From contig OY720350.1 of the NCBI GenBank assembly GCA_963082975.1, positions 636,001-700,000 of the forward strand: DNA of 64,000 nucleotides. Direction: 5' to 3'. Below are positions 1-11,500 of this stretch, in pieces. The notes under the pieces are model-generated. The model was not told where the DNA came from. It did not search any database and saw only the letters and a program-made list of their open reading frames with translations. Each line of letters opens with the position of its first letter. The first letter of the stretch is position 1. Position numbers and translations under genes: made by a program. This stretch comes from Labia minor (taxonomy: Eukaryota; Arthropoda; Insecta; Dermaptera; Spongiphoridae).

Positions 1-2828
1 ATAGAACGATTTGAAAAATTAGCAGAAACACTTCTATTCAATTGGATTCAGTTTATACAAATTAATAACAAAATTTCATAAAAAAATGAATAAAAGTAAA
101 AAGATACAACAGAATTTTCGCCAGATTTTCAATAAAATGGATTTTTAGTGAAATATAAATGAAAATTATAATTAATTTTTATTTGGTATCATGTTTACAC
201 TTGAAATAAACATTTTCTGATAACAATATATAGAACGCATATCAAAATACTCGTTATTCAATGTAGATTCATTTTCACTAGCATTATATAATTTTATGAT
301 GCTTCCTTAATTAAATATTAATTATTGAATTTTGCAACTGTCAAAGTTGCAATGTGATTTCGGCTGCCATGTTGAATGACGTCGAATCTTTTGATTAATT
401 ATATTAAATGATTATTCTTTGCATATCTCTTCTCTCAATACAAGATTATTTTTGATTCTTGTATTTCTTGCATTATAATTATTTCCATGATCATTTTTCT
501 TTGTTTAATCAATATTTAATGAATAAAGTCTTTGCCATGTATTGCTTATGGGCTGAATTTTCGTAGCCTTCAAGTGGATTTCTTTCCTATGTTTTTATTA
601 GTTGATAGGACAGTCTCAACGGTTAGGTCTATGATTAGTAATTCTTTTGTCCGAGTTCAAATCTTTCAATTTGTTTATTTTTTATAATTTTATTCTTTAG
701 ATTTTTAATTAATAATATAATTATAAATGTTAATATAATATTATTTAAATTAATTATTATGAATATTATTGTTTATTATTAGTATTATGTTAATTAATTA
801 ATTCCTTAGATAATAAAAATACAAAAGAAAATTAATATATATATATATACATATACTTTAATATTTATTTATTTATTTTATCTTATTTTTTCAAATCATC
901 CGTTTCGGGGGAGGTGTAGAGGCGAAATTTGGGTAGAGTAGTCTAGGACTAAACGGTGTATTGAGAAAGGGAAGCCCTTAGATAAAGAGTATATAAATTA
1001 TCGGGATAAGAAAAATATAAATATATGGTATATAATTAAAAGATGTATTGATAACATATAGGATGTGTGGATGATTATGATCTAAAATTATTTTTTAATA
1101 ATTTTAAAAATAATATCCCGGTTAGCGAGTAGATTCTTTTCCTTCTTTAAATCCAGTAGAAAAGAATTCTATTTCAGGGATTGGCCTCCCTGCCCTCACG
1201 TGAGCTCATGATTTCTTCTAAATCCCTCTTCTCTCTTCTACCTGGAGGAGCAATTTGAGACACACGGCCACACAGCTACCAATAGTAATATTCCAATATA
1301 ATAATTAATTATAATTATATTTTATTTTTTTCTTTAACAAAAGAAGTAATTACCCCATTAGATTTTTAATATGAATAGTTTTTTTTTGGGTGAGGCCTAC
1401 ACAGAGACACTCCTACAAGAATTGTCAAGCATGAAACATCTCCTATATAATATTTTCAAATTATAGTCTCAATTGAATCAAAGGTTTAGAGAAATAAATA
1501 ATAATAACAATTATAGATTTAATTAAAAGAAATATTTATGAAAAAATTACTCTTTATTTATTATTATAATTTAATTTAAATATTGAAATAATTGAAATTC
1601 ACTTTAAATTGAATATATAATAAATTGTTAAGATGTGATTTTAGAAAACCTTTTTTTTTTCATTTTAATATTATAATTGAAATATAATTTTTTTTTAAAT
1701 ATTTAGTATAAATGTTTGATCTCTCTTTCATATTTATATATTAAGATAAAGAGAAAGAAAGGGGGGTTGAGAGATATCGTTATTAGTAATAAAATATCCA
1801 AAAAAATTTTATTTTTATATTTTTATAAAAAAAAAAAAAAAAAAAACAATTTATAATAATTATAGAGAAATCAATTATTGTTGTGAAACAAAAATTTTTA
1901 ATTTTTAGATTAAAAAAAAATTAAAAAAAAAACAAAAAAACAATCCTTCTTGAAAAACACAATATTTCTTGTTAAAGATGTAGCCGGTCCTTATATAAGC
2001 GATAATCAGTAGTCCACTGATGAATGGTGGTCCTTTTTTCCTCCAATAAAGTGTCCATCTGCTCGGGACGCTAGCTACTCCACGAATTCTCGTCTGACTT
2101 TCCAACAACTGGTCTCTTCAGGACAAACGTATTACTATCTTAATCCTTTCCACAAATAAATTTATTTTTAAATAAATATAATTTTATTATTTCATTTATT
2201 TTAAGGATTAATGATATTTTTAAAATATCATTACAATATATATATATTAATCTTATTACTTACCTTTCTGCTGTTTCTCTGTTGTCTCCGCATCTTATTT
2301 AACTTTTCTTATTAGCATATCACTTATTAAAATATTATTTATTATCTTTTCTCTTTTTACATCAATTAATTTATTATATAATAATAAAAATGAAAATCTC
2401 ATCTCTCAATTTTATTATTATATATTTAAATTATTAAAACATATTCTTTTTTTATTCTTATCGATCTATCTACATATTTGCCTATCATTTATTTATTCTA
2501 TCTATTCTTATGTTATTTTTATTTTTCTAGCATGATTTAATATTTAGAATTCGATAGAATTTTAACCAATGATGATTGGAAATAGGAATAAGTGTAACGG
2601 ACAAAGTATTTATATTCTTAGTTATTTTTTTTTATTATACATTTTATTTTGTTTATCTATTTTTTAGTTTATTTTGTTTTTATATTCCCCTATTTTTTTA
2701 ACAAAGTTATTTGGTCGCATTATTCTTAAAATGTAATATATATATAGAGATATATTTCGACATAAGGGGAGGATCCATCCCTCCAAGTTTTAATATTTTT
2801 TAACGGTTGAGAATGTACAGTGGAACTA
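1..2828. other. AT-rich non-coding stretch
   Basis: I see no gene here. The stretch is very AT-rich, with homopolymer and (AT)n tracts (for example the A run near 1830-1847) and scattered unique sequence of somewhat higher GC near 895-1010 and 1140-1260. A short stretch near 615-665 vaguely resembles a tRNA B-box (GAGTTCAAATC) but forms no cloverleaf. Open frames here are short and low in complexity. Confidence 0.6.
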
Positions 2829-3022
2829 GTGATATCATCCTGATATGACCTGGTATTTATCACGTCCCGTGATATAATTATTTTGTATATAATCATTTTT
2901 ATTATCACACCCTGTGATACAGTTGAACGAGTGATATCATCCTGATATGACCTGGTATTTATCACGTCCCGTGATATAATTATTTTGTATATAATCATTT
3001 TTATCACACCCTGTGATAATTA
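2829..3022. repeat. Two-copy 102-bp tandem repeat carrying four short palindromes
   Basis: Copy 1 starts at 2829 and copy 2 at 2931, nearly identical. Each contains two perfect interrupted palindromes: TATCACG-TCC-CGTGATA (2858-2874 and 2960-2976) and TATCACA-CCC-TGTGATA (2903-2919 and 3002-3018). The four 7-bp-stem, 3-nt-loop units have almost the same sequence and are spaced 41-57 bp apart. Function unknown; could be a minisatellite, part of a mobile element end, or protein-binding sites. Confidence 0.85.
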
Positions 3023-4606
3023 TTTCTGCTAATTCCAGTGACAATAGTGAATTATATTTTCTTATTTTTTTCTATTTAAAATTTGTATATTTAATTTGTT
3101 AATTTTTTTATCTATTTAATTAAAGTAAATTAATGTGAATATTATTATTGTGTTTTCCCTTTTCCCTTAATTTTTCAACACTCTTTTATACTTTGGGATA
3201 TCCAAAGTTGGCGCCCATCATTAACTTAACATAATTAACAATTCACGGTCATCGTGGGTCATTACAAGTGCCTCATACTTAGATCCCCTTATAAATTGGC
3301 ACCCAACGTAAGAGGATCGTCTACAAAGTGACCCCAACTTGAAACGGTCCTCCTTACATAAGAAATTAAATTAAAAAGTTCATTAATATTTTTGAGTTTC
3401 CTTTTATTATAAATAATAATTCACATATACACACACAATATTAGAATATATGTACACGTAAACATGATAATACATTGATTAATAAAATAATAGATAAATT
3501 GTTCTCATTTCTCTTGATATGTGAATAATTAAGCCCAATATCTTTTACTCATTTGGCATAAATAAGTGATGCAAAATGAACTTGGATAAATTAGAACAAT
3601 TATATAATTCGTAGACTATTAAACATCTCACAACTAAAAACAAATTAAACAAATTTAGAATAATGCGCTAGCAAATGCTCCAAAGTCATACCAATCTTAA
3701 GATTGTGATAGGTTAGTAAAACTTGCTATATTCTCCTTGTCAGTAAGTAAAGTTCTAATGCCATATAGGAAAATATATAAGGGTTATTGTGGATCCCTTT
3801 TCACCACACATATTTGATCCTAATTCCCAGGAAAATTTAAGAAATGTCATATACAATAATAATATTAATTAATGATAATAATAACATAAAATTATTATAA
3901 TTATAAAATTAAAAACTATTTATTTTATACTTTTAATAAATTCATTATTTATTTGTTTTATTATTATCACATTAATATTAAATCTATATATCTATTTATA
4001 TATATAATAATATTGTTTTTATAAAATAACACATAGAATTAATTAATAAATACTTATTTATTTATTTATAAAAAAATAATTATAATAATAGTTACTCTTA
4101 TATAAGATTAATAATAATAATATCTAAATAAAGTTTAATAAAAATATATTATATATATACTAATAGTTATATACTTATTTAATGATAATAATGTGTTCCT
4201 AGTATTATATCTATCTATCATATGTCAATATTTTTCCTTTGATAGAGAAGAACATACATGTGAAAAAATCGAAGAAAGAAAATGCCGACAAACGATCATT
4301 ATTATTTTAAGTGTTGTTGTTGTTGTTGTTGTTGTTGTTTTACCCGAAACAACAACCTACTCAGTTGCAAAGGTAATGAATGTCTTTTTTTTCTTTTTTT
4401 TTTTTTTTTTTTTCTTTAAGAGCAATGCAAATGGTGAAGAAGAAAGTGAAGAGAAAAGAAAAGGGTTAAAAAATAGGGGTTGTGATAAATTAGTGGAGAG
4501 GGAAAAGGGAAAAAGAAAAAAAAAAGAGAAAAAACATATATATGTGTATATGAGAGAGAGAGAGAGAGTACGAGTTGCAACTCTTTCAAAAGAAATAATA
4601 GACATT

Positions 4607-4642
<36 letters not shown>

Positions 4643-4683
4643 AGAAGAAAGAAAAGGAATTGATTATAGATTTGGGAGCAATA
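3023..4683. other. Non-coding, AT-rich with simple repeats
   Basis: No gene seen. The part at 3200-3340 contains GGCGCCCATC and TTGGCACCCAACG, strings reminiscent of a retroelement primer-binding region, but no LTR is visible beside them. At 4300-4660 a run of GTT, poly-T, GA and poly-A tracts makes a long but meaningless open frame. Confidence 0.5.
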
Positions 4684-4930
4684 TACGAGGGCAGGTCAAT
4701 AAGTCTGTGACTTTTGGAATGAAACACAAGAGTTTGGATGAAAAATTATTTTATTTTCTTACGTAGAGTCTCTCCTTTGAGCTCAATACACTTTACACTA
4801 CATTTTTACATCTCTTCCAAAAAATAAAATTTGTCGAGGACATCAAAATAGGTACAATATGTTTGTGAGATGATTTCATCGTTAGAGTCCAATCTAAATC
4901 CGAGCAATTCGTATCCTAATCCATGGATAT
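4684..4930 (-). mobile_element. Mariner-family transposon relic (TIR plus transposase C-terminus)
   Basis: The sequence begins with a terminal inverted repeat, TACGAGGGCAGGTCAATAAG, at 4684-4720. Its reverse complement recurs with few changes at 42500-42536. Reading the minus strand inward from the TIR gives degraded mariner transposase C-terminal coding, including a KCIELKGE-like stretch and an upstream DVLDKFYFLEE stretch, with stops. The element is truncated; no opposite TIR is seen nearby. Orientation: the transposase would run on the minus strand. Confidence 0.6.
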
Positions 4931-5410
4931 TCATGGAAATGCACTTTTTCCTATTTTCCTCTCCAATTACGAGGTACTCTTAATTAATTAATCTTATATA
5001 ATTAATGGATATCAAACAAAAACTAAAAGACCCAACTGGATCCATTTTCTACAAAAGTCAACTAAACGTCTTCTGTTGCCTGTTGGTCTTCCAAGCGGAC
5101 GATTGTCTCTGACAAGAGAAGAGCGATCAGTTGCATGTGTGTGTGTGTGTGTATGACCCTATTTTTCCAAAACCTCTCATCCATCTCAAACGGAGACTCA
5201 AGAGATTCAGTTCTCTAGCCAGCATGGAAGATTCTATCACAACAGTTGATTTTTACGTTTTTAATTTAATTTTACGTTCCCTATCTTTGTTTTGTTCTAA
5301 TTCTATTGTTCTATTTTCTGAATCTAACAAATCAGATGACCCTCATTCAGTTGATTTGTTTGTTCATCTTTTCTTTGCCGAGTTCGGATGACATTGTGGC
5401 AAAATCAATG

Positions 5411-5449
<39 letters not shown>

Positions 5450-5516
5450 TCATTCAATTATTAATTACTACTAAGTATATTTCAAGTGAGATATTTTGGG
5501 ACAATGAATATAAAAT

Positions 5517-5775
5517 TACCACTTCCACCAAAAGTTGATCCATTCATCATACTGATGCTGCATTAAGTAAATAAACGAAACGTTGAGCCGTTCAAGCTGT
5601 CTGTACACATCATCTACATATACGGACGGACAGACATCATGCTAAAAATACTTTTTTCTGTTAATATGTTAAAATGCATGATTCGTGGAGCTAATAAGTA
5701 AAAATCTCCACATGTGAAATTTGGTGTGAAAACAATACTTACCTCCCTTACTTACTATCGTCGGTCGGTAAAAAT
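5517..5775 (+). repeat. Dispersed repeat family copy A (3' half)
   Basis: This stretch shares long segments with copies at 20524, 22278 (inverted), 29002, 30131, 32268 and 49973. Shared marks are AAAAGTTGATCCATTCATC, GTTGAGCCGTTCAAGCTGT, a (GGAC)n-like stretch, TGCATGATTCGTGG, GTGAAATTTGGTGTG and the end CTATCGTCGGTCGGTAAAAA (split here by a small insertion). No coding capacity is seen, so it is probably a non-autonomous mobile element. Only the 3' half is present. Confidence 0.75.
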
Positions 5776-7682
5776 TAAAATTGCAAATTTTTATATAAAC
5801 TAAAAAAATTAAAGATTAGATTTTGTTTAAAGTGTATAAAAATAAATTAATTAAATAAATAAATATGAAAAAATATCGCAATACTAAACTCTGGCGAGAT
5901 AGTAAAAATTAGAAAAATGAATTTGTTTAGTGAACAGTGATGATTTTAAATTTACATTTTTTAAAAAAATAATATAATATATAATATAATAGATGATATG
6001 TGTGAAGACAAAAATTTTACAAGATTTATTAAATATAATAATAATTATTATAATTATTTACGTACACGGAGGTTTTTAAATCTATTATTTAACAAGTGAC
6101 GCGTGACAGACACTACAAGAGAGACAACCTCTACCTACACATATATAATATATATAATATATAATATATAATATATAATATATAATATATAATGAGGTTA
6201 AACCAATAGGAAAATGTTATCAGACATGTGACACTTTTAGGTGATAATAATATTATGACCAAATAAATAAATATTAATATAAGATTCTTATTTTGTTTCT
6301 TTCTTGGTCGATGCTATAAGAGGAAAGTGAGAACTTTTCCTTCATCGTCTTCTGTTGCCAAGACTGAAGTGTTGAATTGAATGTACCGATGATGATGATG
6401 ATGATGATAATAATAATAATAAGGAGGGAACATAGACAGACAGAAGTCAAAAATAAAAGAAATTACTAATTAAAAGAAGCGAAATCTAATTCCGATGTTA
6501 GAACAAAAGGATAGCAAGGAAATAGAAAAAAAAAAAAAAAGGTATACCTTCTAGTAAGAGTATACGTCGTAGATGTAAAATAGTTGACCAGGCAGAATAG
6601 AATCTAACAGTGAGCATACTAAAGCGTAAGAGGCTAAAACTACAGGCTTTATTAAGATCTCATAGATTCTGCCTTACCACCGTAATAAGTTGCATCGTCG
6701 TAAATGTGAAAATGAAAGAAGCTGACTTAACTTAACTTTAACAGAAATCCGGATCAACAAGAAAACATTCGAAGGACCAATTAAAAATGTAAAATTACGG
6801 AGGATAGTGAACGTTCAGTAAATCAGTAAATGACCTGACCTCACAAGCGATTGATGTTGATGTATAATACTGGTACAACTGCTGTAATTGGCGGTAAATG
6901 TGAAAAAGTGAGTGAAAATAAAAGTGAATTGTTCTGATCGAATTACCATATGTTTTATGGTAGATCTCGAAGTGTACGAGGGTACTATTTCAATGGTAAT
7001 GTAGGAAAAAAGGTGGTAGCCAGTAGGCTGGATAGGTACTACTAGTTTATCGGACAACACCTGAGAATAGGAGTAAAACTGCAAACAAAAGGACAGAACA
7101 AATTACCCCAATGAGAAAGAATATTATGATGATAAGTACAATAAACACCACCAGGATTGTTTTTCAAATCTATCAAGCACTTTTGCGTGGGGATGTGGGT
7201 GGTTCATCTCCTTCCTGGTTGTGTCGGTTCGGTTGACGACAGAGGAGCAGGTTTGGGTTATGCATGAATGAATCAAAAGTAAAGATATAACGTACTACAT
7301 CCGATGTTATCTATCAAGACTTACATAATATAATACATATAATAATACTACGAGAAATAAGCAACACAATTGAATACAATGTTAGAAAATGTGTCATCAA
7401 ACTTTCTCCTAGTCTTTGAGGATCCAATCTCATACCATACAAGACAGCATGGGGTAGTAGTGCCCCTTTTCAATTGGCGATGGTAGTAGATGACTCGCCA
7501 ATGTTGGTGGCGCTACTGCTTATTTGAATAAATTCTTATTCGCAGCATCCCATTCTATCTGATGGCCACCTGTGACCCGTCCAGTAGCTGAGGTCAGCCT
7601 TGGAATTATTATTATTATTATTATTATTATTCAATGGAGATGATTTGCACTTACTCAGCAGCACTGAAGCGCTCTAGTAAAC

Positions 7683-7717
<35 letters not shown>

Positions 7718-7723
7718 TAATTG
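5776..7723. other. Non-coding stretch before the LTR retrotransposon
   Basis: I see no gene. The region holds (TATAA)n around 6144-6195, GAT/AAT trinucleotide runs at 6389-6421, and TAT runs at 7608-7630 and 7687-7717. The sequence from about 6300 to 7600 is more balanced in base composition than its surroundings but shows no convincing frame on either strand; a minus-strand frame at 6815-7084 has no recognisable domain. Confidence 0.4.
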
Positions 7724-7950
7724 TGTAAGAGAAATTTAAATTTAAAATTTTAAGAGGAAGTATGGTGCTGCCTTTAGTTCGACAAGGCGCCGTAAACGCC
7801 TCAGATCGGACCTGATGTTAGCTTCCTGTTCATTATGCTTTCGACCATCATTCTGACTATTACGTTTATGTTTATGTTTATGTTTATGTATTATGAAATA
7901 ATAAAAACCACTTAAGAAGTAGAGAATTGTTTTTAATTAAATTCCCTACA
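7724..7950 (+). repeat. 5' LTR
   Basis: 227 bp, TGT...ACA boundaries. It contains four direct GTTTAT units (about 7864-7888), which are conserved in the 3' LTR, followed by AATAATAAAAA that could serve as a poly(A) signal. The preceding bases ATTG match the bases following the 3' LTR. Confidence 0.93.
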
Positions 7951-8033
7951 GATTTCAGAAGTGGGATAAAAGTGACTCTGGTATTATAGTGACTCCTGGA
8001 TATTCTAACTTATTCATATATCCAATATCCAAT

Positions 8034-10727
8034 ATGGCCTGCTTAGCGGATTTCGAAGAAGTAAAAAGAAGAATTCTGAATGCTGATGCGAAACAAGTCC
8101 GTTCACTCTTCTCAATTATTTATGGAAATGAATTGAGATTAAATAGAAGAAAATTACTGGCATTTCAAGGATTTGATGATTTAGAAGAAGATTCAGAGGT
8201 ATTTCATCAAATGATCAATAAAATATCAAAAGACTTTAATTATGAACAGTTGTTGAATTGCTGTTTTTTATTAAATTTAAAACATGCAGCAACTTCAATA
8301 AAAACAGCTGAAATTATTTTATTATTTTTAATAAATTTTGATAACCCTGAAGAAATTGAAGAAGAAGAAGAAGAAAATGCAAGTAGCCATACAGAGACTC
8401 CACGTGAGCCTCTTGATGAAAAATTTATACATGGTTTCAGCTCTGTTCAAGTCAGTTCTCCTCAACATATCCCTTTTAGAGATATTGAAGACTCTATCAG
8501 AAAATTTACAGGAGAAGATAATTATCCAATAGAGACATGGTTTTCTGATTTTGAGGAAATGGCAACTATTGCTAATTGGACGGATCTGGAAAAAATGATT
8601 TATGCTAGGAAATCATTAGATGGCCTTGCCAAGCTTTTTATTTCAAGTGAAAAAGGTATTTCTTCATATTCAATTTTTAAGAATATCTTATTAAATGAAT
8701 TTAAAAGAAAAATTAGCTCAGCTGAAATACACTCGATGTTGAGTAATAGAAAAAAAAATATAAATGAATCATTTCAACAATATTATATGGAGATGAAAGA
8801 AATTGGTTCAAGAATTAAAATTGAGGAAGATTCATTAATTAGTTATATTGTTGATGGTATACCTGGGAAGCACATGGACAAATTAAGCCTCTATGAATCT
8901 AAAACTTTAAAAGAATTAAAATCGAAATTGGATATTTTTGCTAAAATTAAATCAAAAGAATCTTTAGTGTCCAAGAATGTTTCAGGTACCTCCAGTAAAT
9001 CCACAATTCCAGATTCAACATTTATAATTAAAACATGTTTTAATTGTAACAAGCCAGGACATAGGATCAAAGACTGCAAAGCTCCAAAAAGGGAAAAAGG
9101 ATCATGCTATTTATGTGGATCAAAAGATCATCTGGTGAACACGTGTCCCAAGAAAAAAACTCCATCAATACATTGTCTAGGTAATCCTTATATAATTTAT
9201 TCCTCTATTAGTGTTAATAATCAAGCAAATGACCACTTAATTTATAATATTGAAACATTAATTGATACTGGTAGTAGTGCTAGTTTAATCAAATCTAAAT
9301 TTGTTCCAAATGAATGTATTGATACAAATATTTTTAAGCCAACACTTTTCGGTGCGAATTCTAGCCCAATAAACATTTTAGGAAATTTCAAGACTATTAT
9401 GAGTATATGTGGACATTCCTTCAATGTTAATTTATTAGTGGTGCCGGATCAAACCATTTCAAGTGGTATTCTTTTAGGACGTGATTTTATTAACCAATCT
9501 AAAATTGAAATAACTTTTACTCAATTAGGTTTTACAATTAAAATTCCTGATAATGTTAACCCATTAAATGAAATTTCTTCACCTGTAAAAAATGAATTAT
9601 TATTAATAGATGAAAATGCTTTTGATGGCAAAGAAATGAAGTATGTTGTAAACCCGGAGATAAGTGTAAAAGACCGTTTTAAATTAGATTCTATAATAAA
9701 TAAATTTGTAAATTCTCCCCAAAGTAAGTCATATGAACCTCCATTAGGTTATGAAGCAGATATTTTGGTTAAACCAAATCATAATCTGTTTAATCTTTCT
9801 CCAAGGCGTTTATCCTATTTTGAGCAAAATTTTTCAGTTATTGGAAAGCTATTATATGATTTATTAAAAAAAAATTCTATTTTCCAATTTGGCTCTGAAC
9901 ATTTAGAAACATTTGAGAAACTCAAGAATTGTCTTGTTAGTCAGCCTGTACTTTCAATATACTCTCCGATTGCCGAAACAGAGTTGCACTGTGATGCATC
10001 GTCAGATGGTTATGGTGCGGTTCTCCTTCAAAAGCAGTCGGATAATAAATTAAATCCTATTTCTTATTTCAATAGAAGGACTACGGAACATGAATCAAAA
10101 TACCATAGTTATGAGCCTGAACGTTTAGCTATCATTTATGCACTTAAACGATATCATGTCTATTTTCCGAGAATCAATTTTAAAATCATAACAGATTGTG
10201 CAAGTTTGAAATTGACATTAGATAAAAAGGATTTGAACCCTCGAATTGCTAGATGGGCTTTATCTCTGCAAAATTATGATTATACTTTAGAACATCGAAA
10301 GGACGAAAGAATGAAACATGTTGATGCCTTAAGCAGTTATCATTTTGCTATAATTCATATTGATCATTATGGGCCATTAGAAAAGACTCCTGGTAAAAAC
10401 AAATTTATTTTTGAAATAATCAATTCGTTTACTAAATTTATTAAATTGTACCCAACAAAATCAACTAGTAGTGAAGAAGTAATTAAAAACTTAAAAATGT
10501 ATTTCCAATACTATAGTAAGCCGAAAAAAAAATTTCTTATTTCGGATCGTGCAACCTCTTTTACTTCTCATAAATTTAAATCTTTTCTTGAATTACAAAA
10601 CGACCGATATTTGTTAATTGATATCCCTGGTTTTCGGCATACGCAATTGCCATTTAAAGGTGTTTATGATGTATCTAGGATTAAGCCGTGGTTATCAAAT
10701 GATTTTAATAGTGAAATAACCATATGA
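8034..10727 (+). CDS. Gag-Pol polyprotein of the LTR element, in-frame internal deletions
   Basis: The first ATG (8034) gives 897 residues; the open frame itself starts at 7989. Gag carries two CCHC zinc knuckles (about residues 335-348 and 358-371). The aspartic protease follows, with LIDTGSSAS (catalytic Asp about 411) and a LLGRD motif. The frame then passes from the start of the reverse transcriptase straight into its tail: the catalytic palm with the usual F/Y-x-DD is absent. RNase H looks complete, with acidic residues at about Asp654, Glu696, Asp721 and Asp764. The integrase lacks its zinc-binding HHCC part and keeps two catalytic Asp (about 777 and 838). The frame then jumps to the C-terminal end, so the catalytic Glu region is lost. 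There is no env. Despite at least three losses the frame stays open. Assignment to Ty3/gypsy rests on domain order and RNase H type. Confidence 0.9.
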   Translation: MACLADFEEVKRRILNADAKQVRSLFSIIYGNELRLNRRKLLAFQGFDDLEEDSEVFHQMINKISKDFNYEQLLNCCFLLNLKHAATSIKTAEIILLFLINFDNPEEIEEEEEENASSHTETPREPLDEKFIHGFSSVQVSSPQHIPFRDIEDSIRKFTGEDNYPIETWFSDFEEMATIANWTDLEKMIYARKSLDGLAKLFISSEKGISSYSIFKNILLNEFKRKISSAEIHSMLSNRKKNINESFQQYYMEMKEIGSRIKIEEDSLISYIVDGIPGKHMDKLSLYESKTLKELKSKLDIFAKIKSKESLVSKNVSGTSSKSTIPDSTFIIKTCFNCNKPGHRIKDCKAPKREKGSCYLCGSKDHLVNTCPKKKTPSIHCLGNPYIIYSSISVNNQANDHLIYNIETLIDTGSSASLIKSKFVPNECIDTNIFKPTLFGANSSPINILGNFKTIMSICGHSFNVNLLVVPDQTISSGILLGRDFINQSKIEITFTQLGFTIKIPDNVNPLNEISSPVKNELLLIDENAFDGKEMKYVVNPEISVKDRFKLDSIINKFVNSPQSKSYEPPLGYEADILVKPNHNLFNLSPRRLSYFEQNFSVIGKLLYDLLKKNSIFQFGSEHLETFEKLKNCLVSQPVLSIYSPIAETELHCDASSDGYGAVLLQKQSDNKLNPISYFNRRTTEHESKYHSYEPERLAIIYALKRYHVYFPRINFKIITDCASLKLTLDKKDLNPRIARWALSLQNYDYTLEHRKDERMKHVDALSSYHFAIIHIDHYGPLEKTPGKNKFIFEIINSFTKFIKLYPTKSTSSEEVIKNLKMYFQYYSKPKKKFLISDRATSFTSHKFKSFLELQNDRYLLIDIPGFRHTQLPFKGVYDVSRIKPWLSNDFNSEITI

Positions 10728-11034
10728 ATGTTATTGGTTATCATGAAAAAAACCTGTATTAATTATGTTAATCTAGAATTAAGTTAGTTATTTTAAAAAA
10801 TTAATTAAGTTTATAAGATTTATATTTTTATGTAATAGTTTGATGATCCAATTATGTAATTAGATAGTTAAGTAAGTAGTATAGAAAGAAAAAAAAAATT
10901 ATGTATTTATGAAATGTATCTGATAATTAAGTTTTAAGTTCTAATGATTGTAAAAGTGATGAATTATATGTATAATAATATTTGTATTTGATGACATGTT
11001 GATCAGGTGATCAATGTTGTCAGGTAGGCCGAAT

Positions 11035-11261
11035 TGTAAGAGAAATTTAAATTTAAAATTTTAAGAGGAAGTATGGTGCTGCCTTTAGTTCGACAAGGCG
11101 CCGTAAACGCCTCAGATCGGACCTGATGTTAGCTTCCTGTTCATTATGCTTTCGACCATCATTCTGACTATTACGTTTATGTTTATGTTTATGTTTATGT
11201 ATTATGCAATAATAAAAACCACTTAAGAAGTAGAGAATTGTTTTTAATTAAATTCCCTACA
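11035..11261 (+). repeat. 3' LTR
   Basis: 227 bp, a single visible difference from the 5' LTR. The 307 bp between the stop codon and this LTR are AT-rich and non-coding. I see no strong polypurine tract directly at the LTR edge; the nearest purine run is AGAAAGAAAAAAAAAA at about 10882-10898. Confidence 0.93.
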
Positions 11262-11500
11262 ATTGTTTGTTTTAATTATAAAATTTAAATTAAAAATAAA
11301 TTTTAATGAAAAACAAAATTTTAGGTAAGTATATTATAATTAGAAAAATGTGTGTAATTTTAGTCATTGTTTGTATCGCCATCTCTTATAAATAAATGAA
11401 ACTATTTCAAAATAAAACAATATTTTTTGAAAAACATTTTGCGGGAAAGATAAAATCAGCTTGTATACCGTAATTTGAATACTTTTGCTCTTATTGTTAG

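Larger units (their letters stand above)
7724..11261 (+). mobile_element. Young Ty3/gypsy-type LTR retrotransposon, internally deleted
   Basis: Two 227-bp direct LTRs (7724-7950 and 11035-11261) begin TGTAAGAG and end CCCTACA. By eye they differ at one position (GAAATA versus GCAATA near the LTR end), so insertion is recent. A 4-bp target duplication ATTG flanks the element (7720-7723 and 11262-11265). Just inside the 5' LTR, TTCAGAAGTGGGAT (7953-7966) is the probable primer-binding site; a tRNA-Leu type primer is an inference. One long frame encodes Gag, protease, RNase H and part of integrase, but the reverse-transcriptase core is missing, so the copy is predicted to be non-autonomous. It is 3,538 bp long. 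Confidence 0.95.

Noticed and set aside
610..690. tRNA-like string with a B-box-like GAGTTCAAATC
   Set aside because: No acceptor, D- or anticodon stems can be formed; the T stem does not pair.
3200..3340. Strings like retroviral primer-binding sites (GGCGCCCA, TTGGCACCCAACG)
   Set aside because: No LTR, polypurine tract or coding sequence beside them.
4193..4663. 156-residue open frame on the plus strand
   Set aside because: Made of GTT, poly-T, GA and poly-A repeats; composition, not coding, keeps it open.
6815..7084. 89-residue minus-strand frame
   Set aside because: No recognisable domain, no splice partners, no compositional signal.
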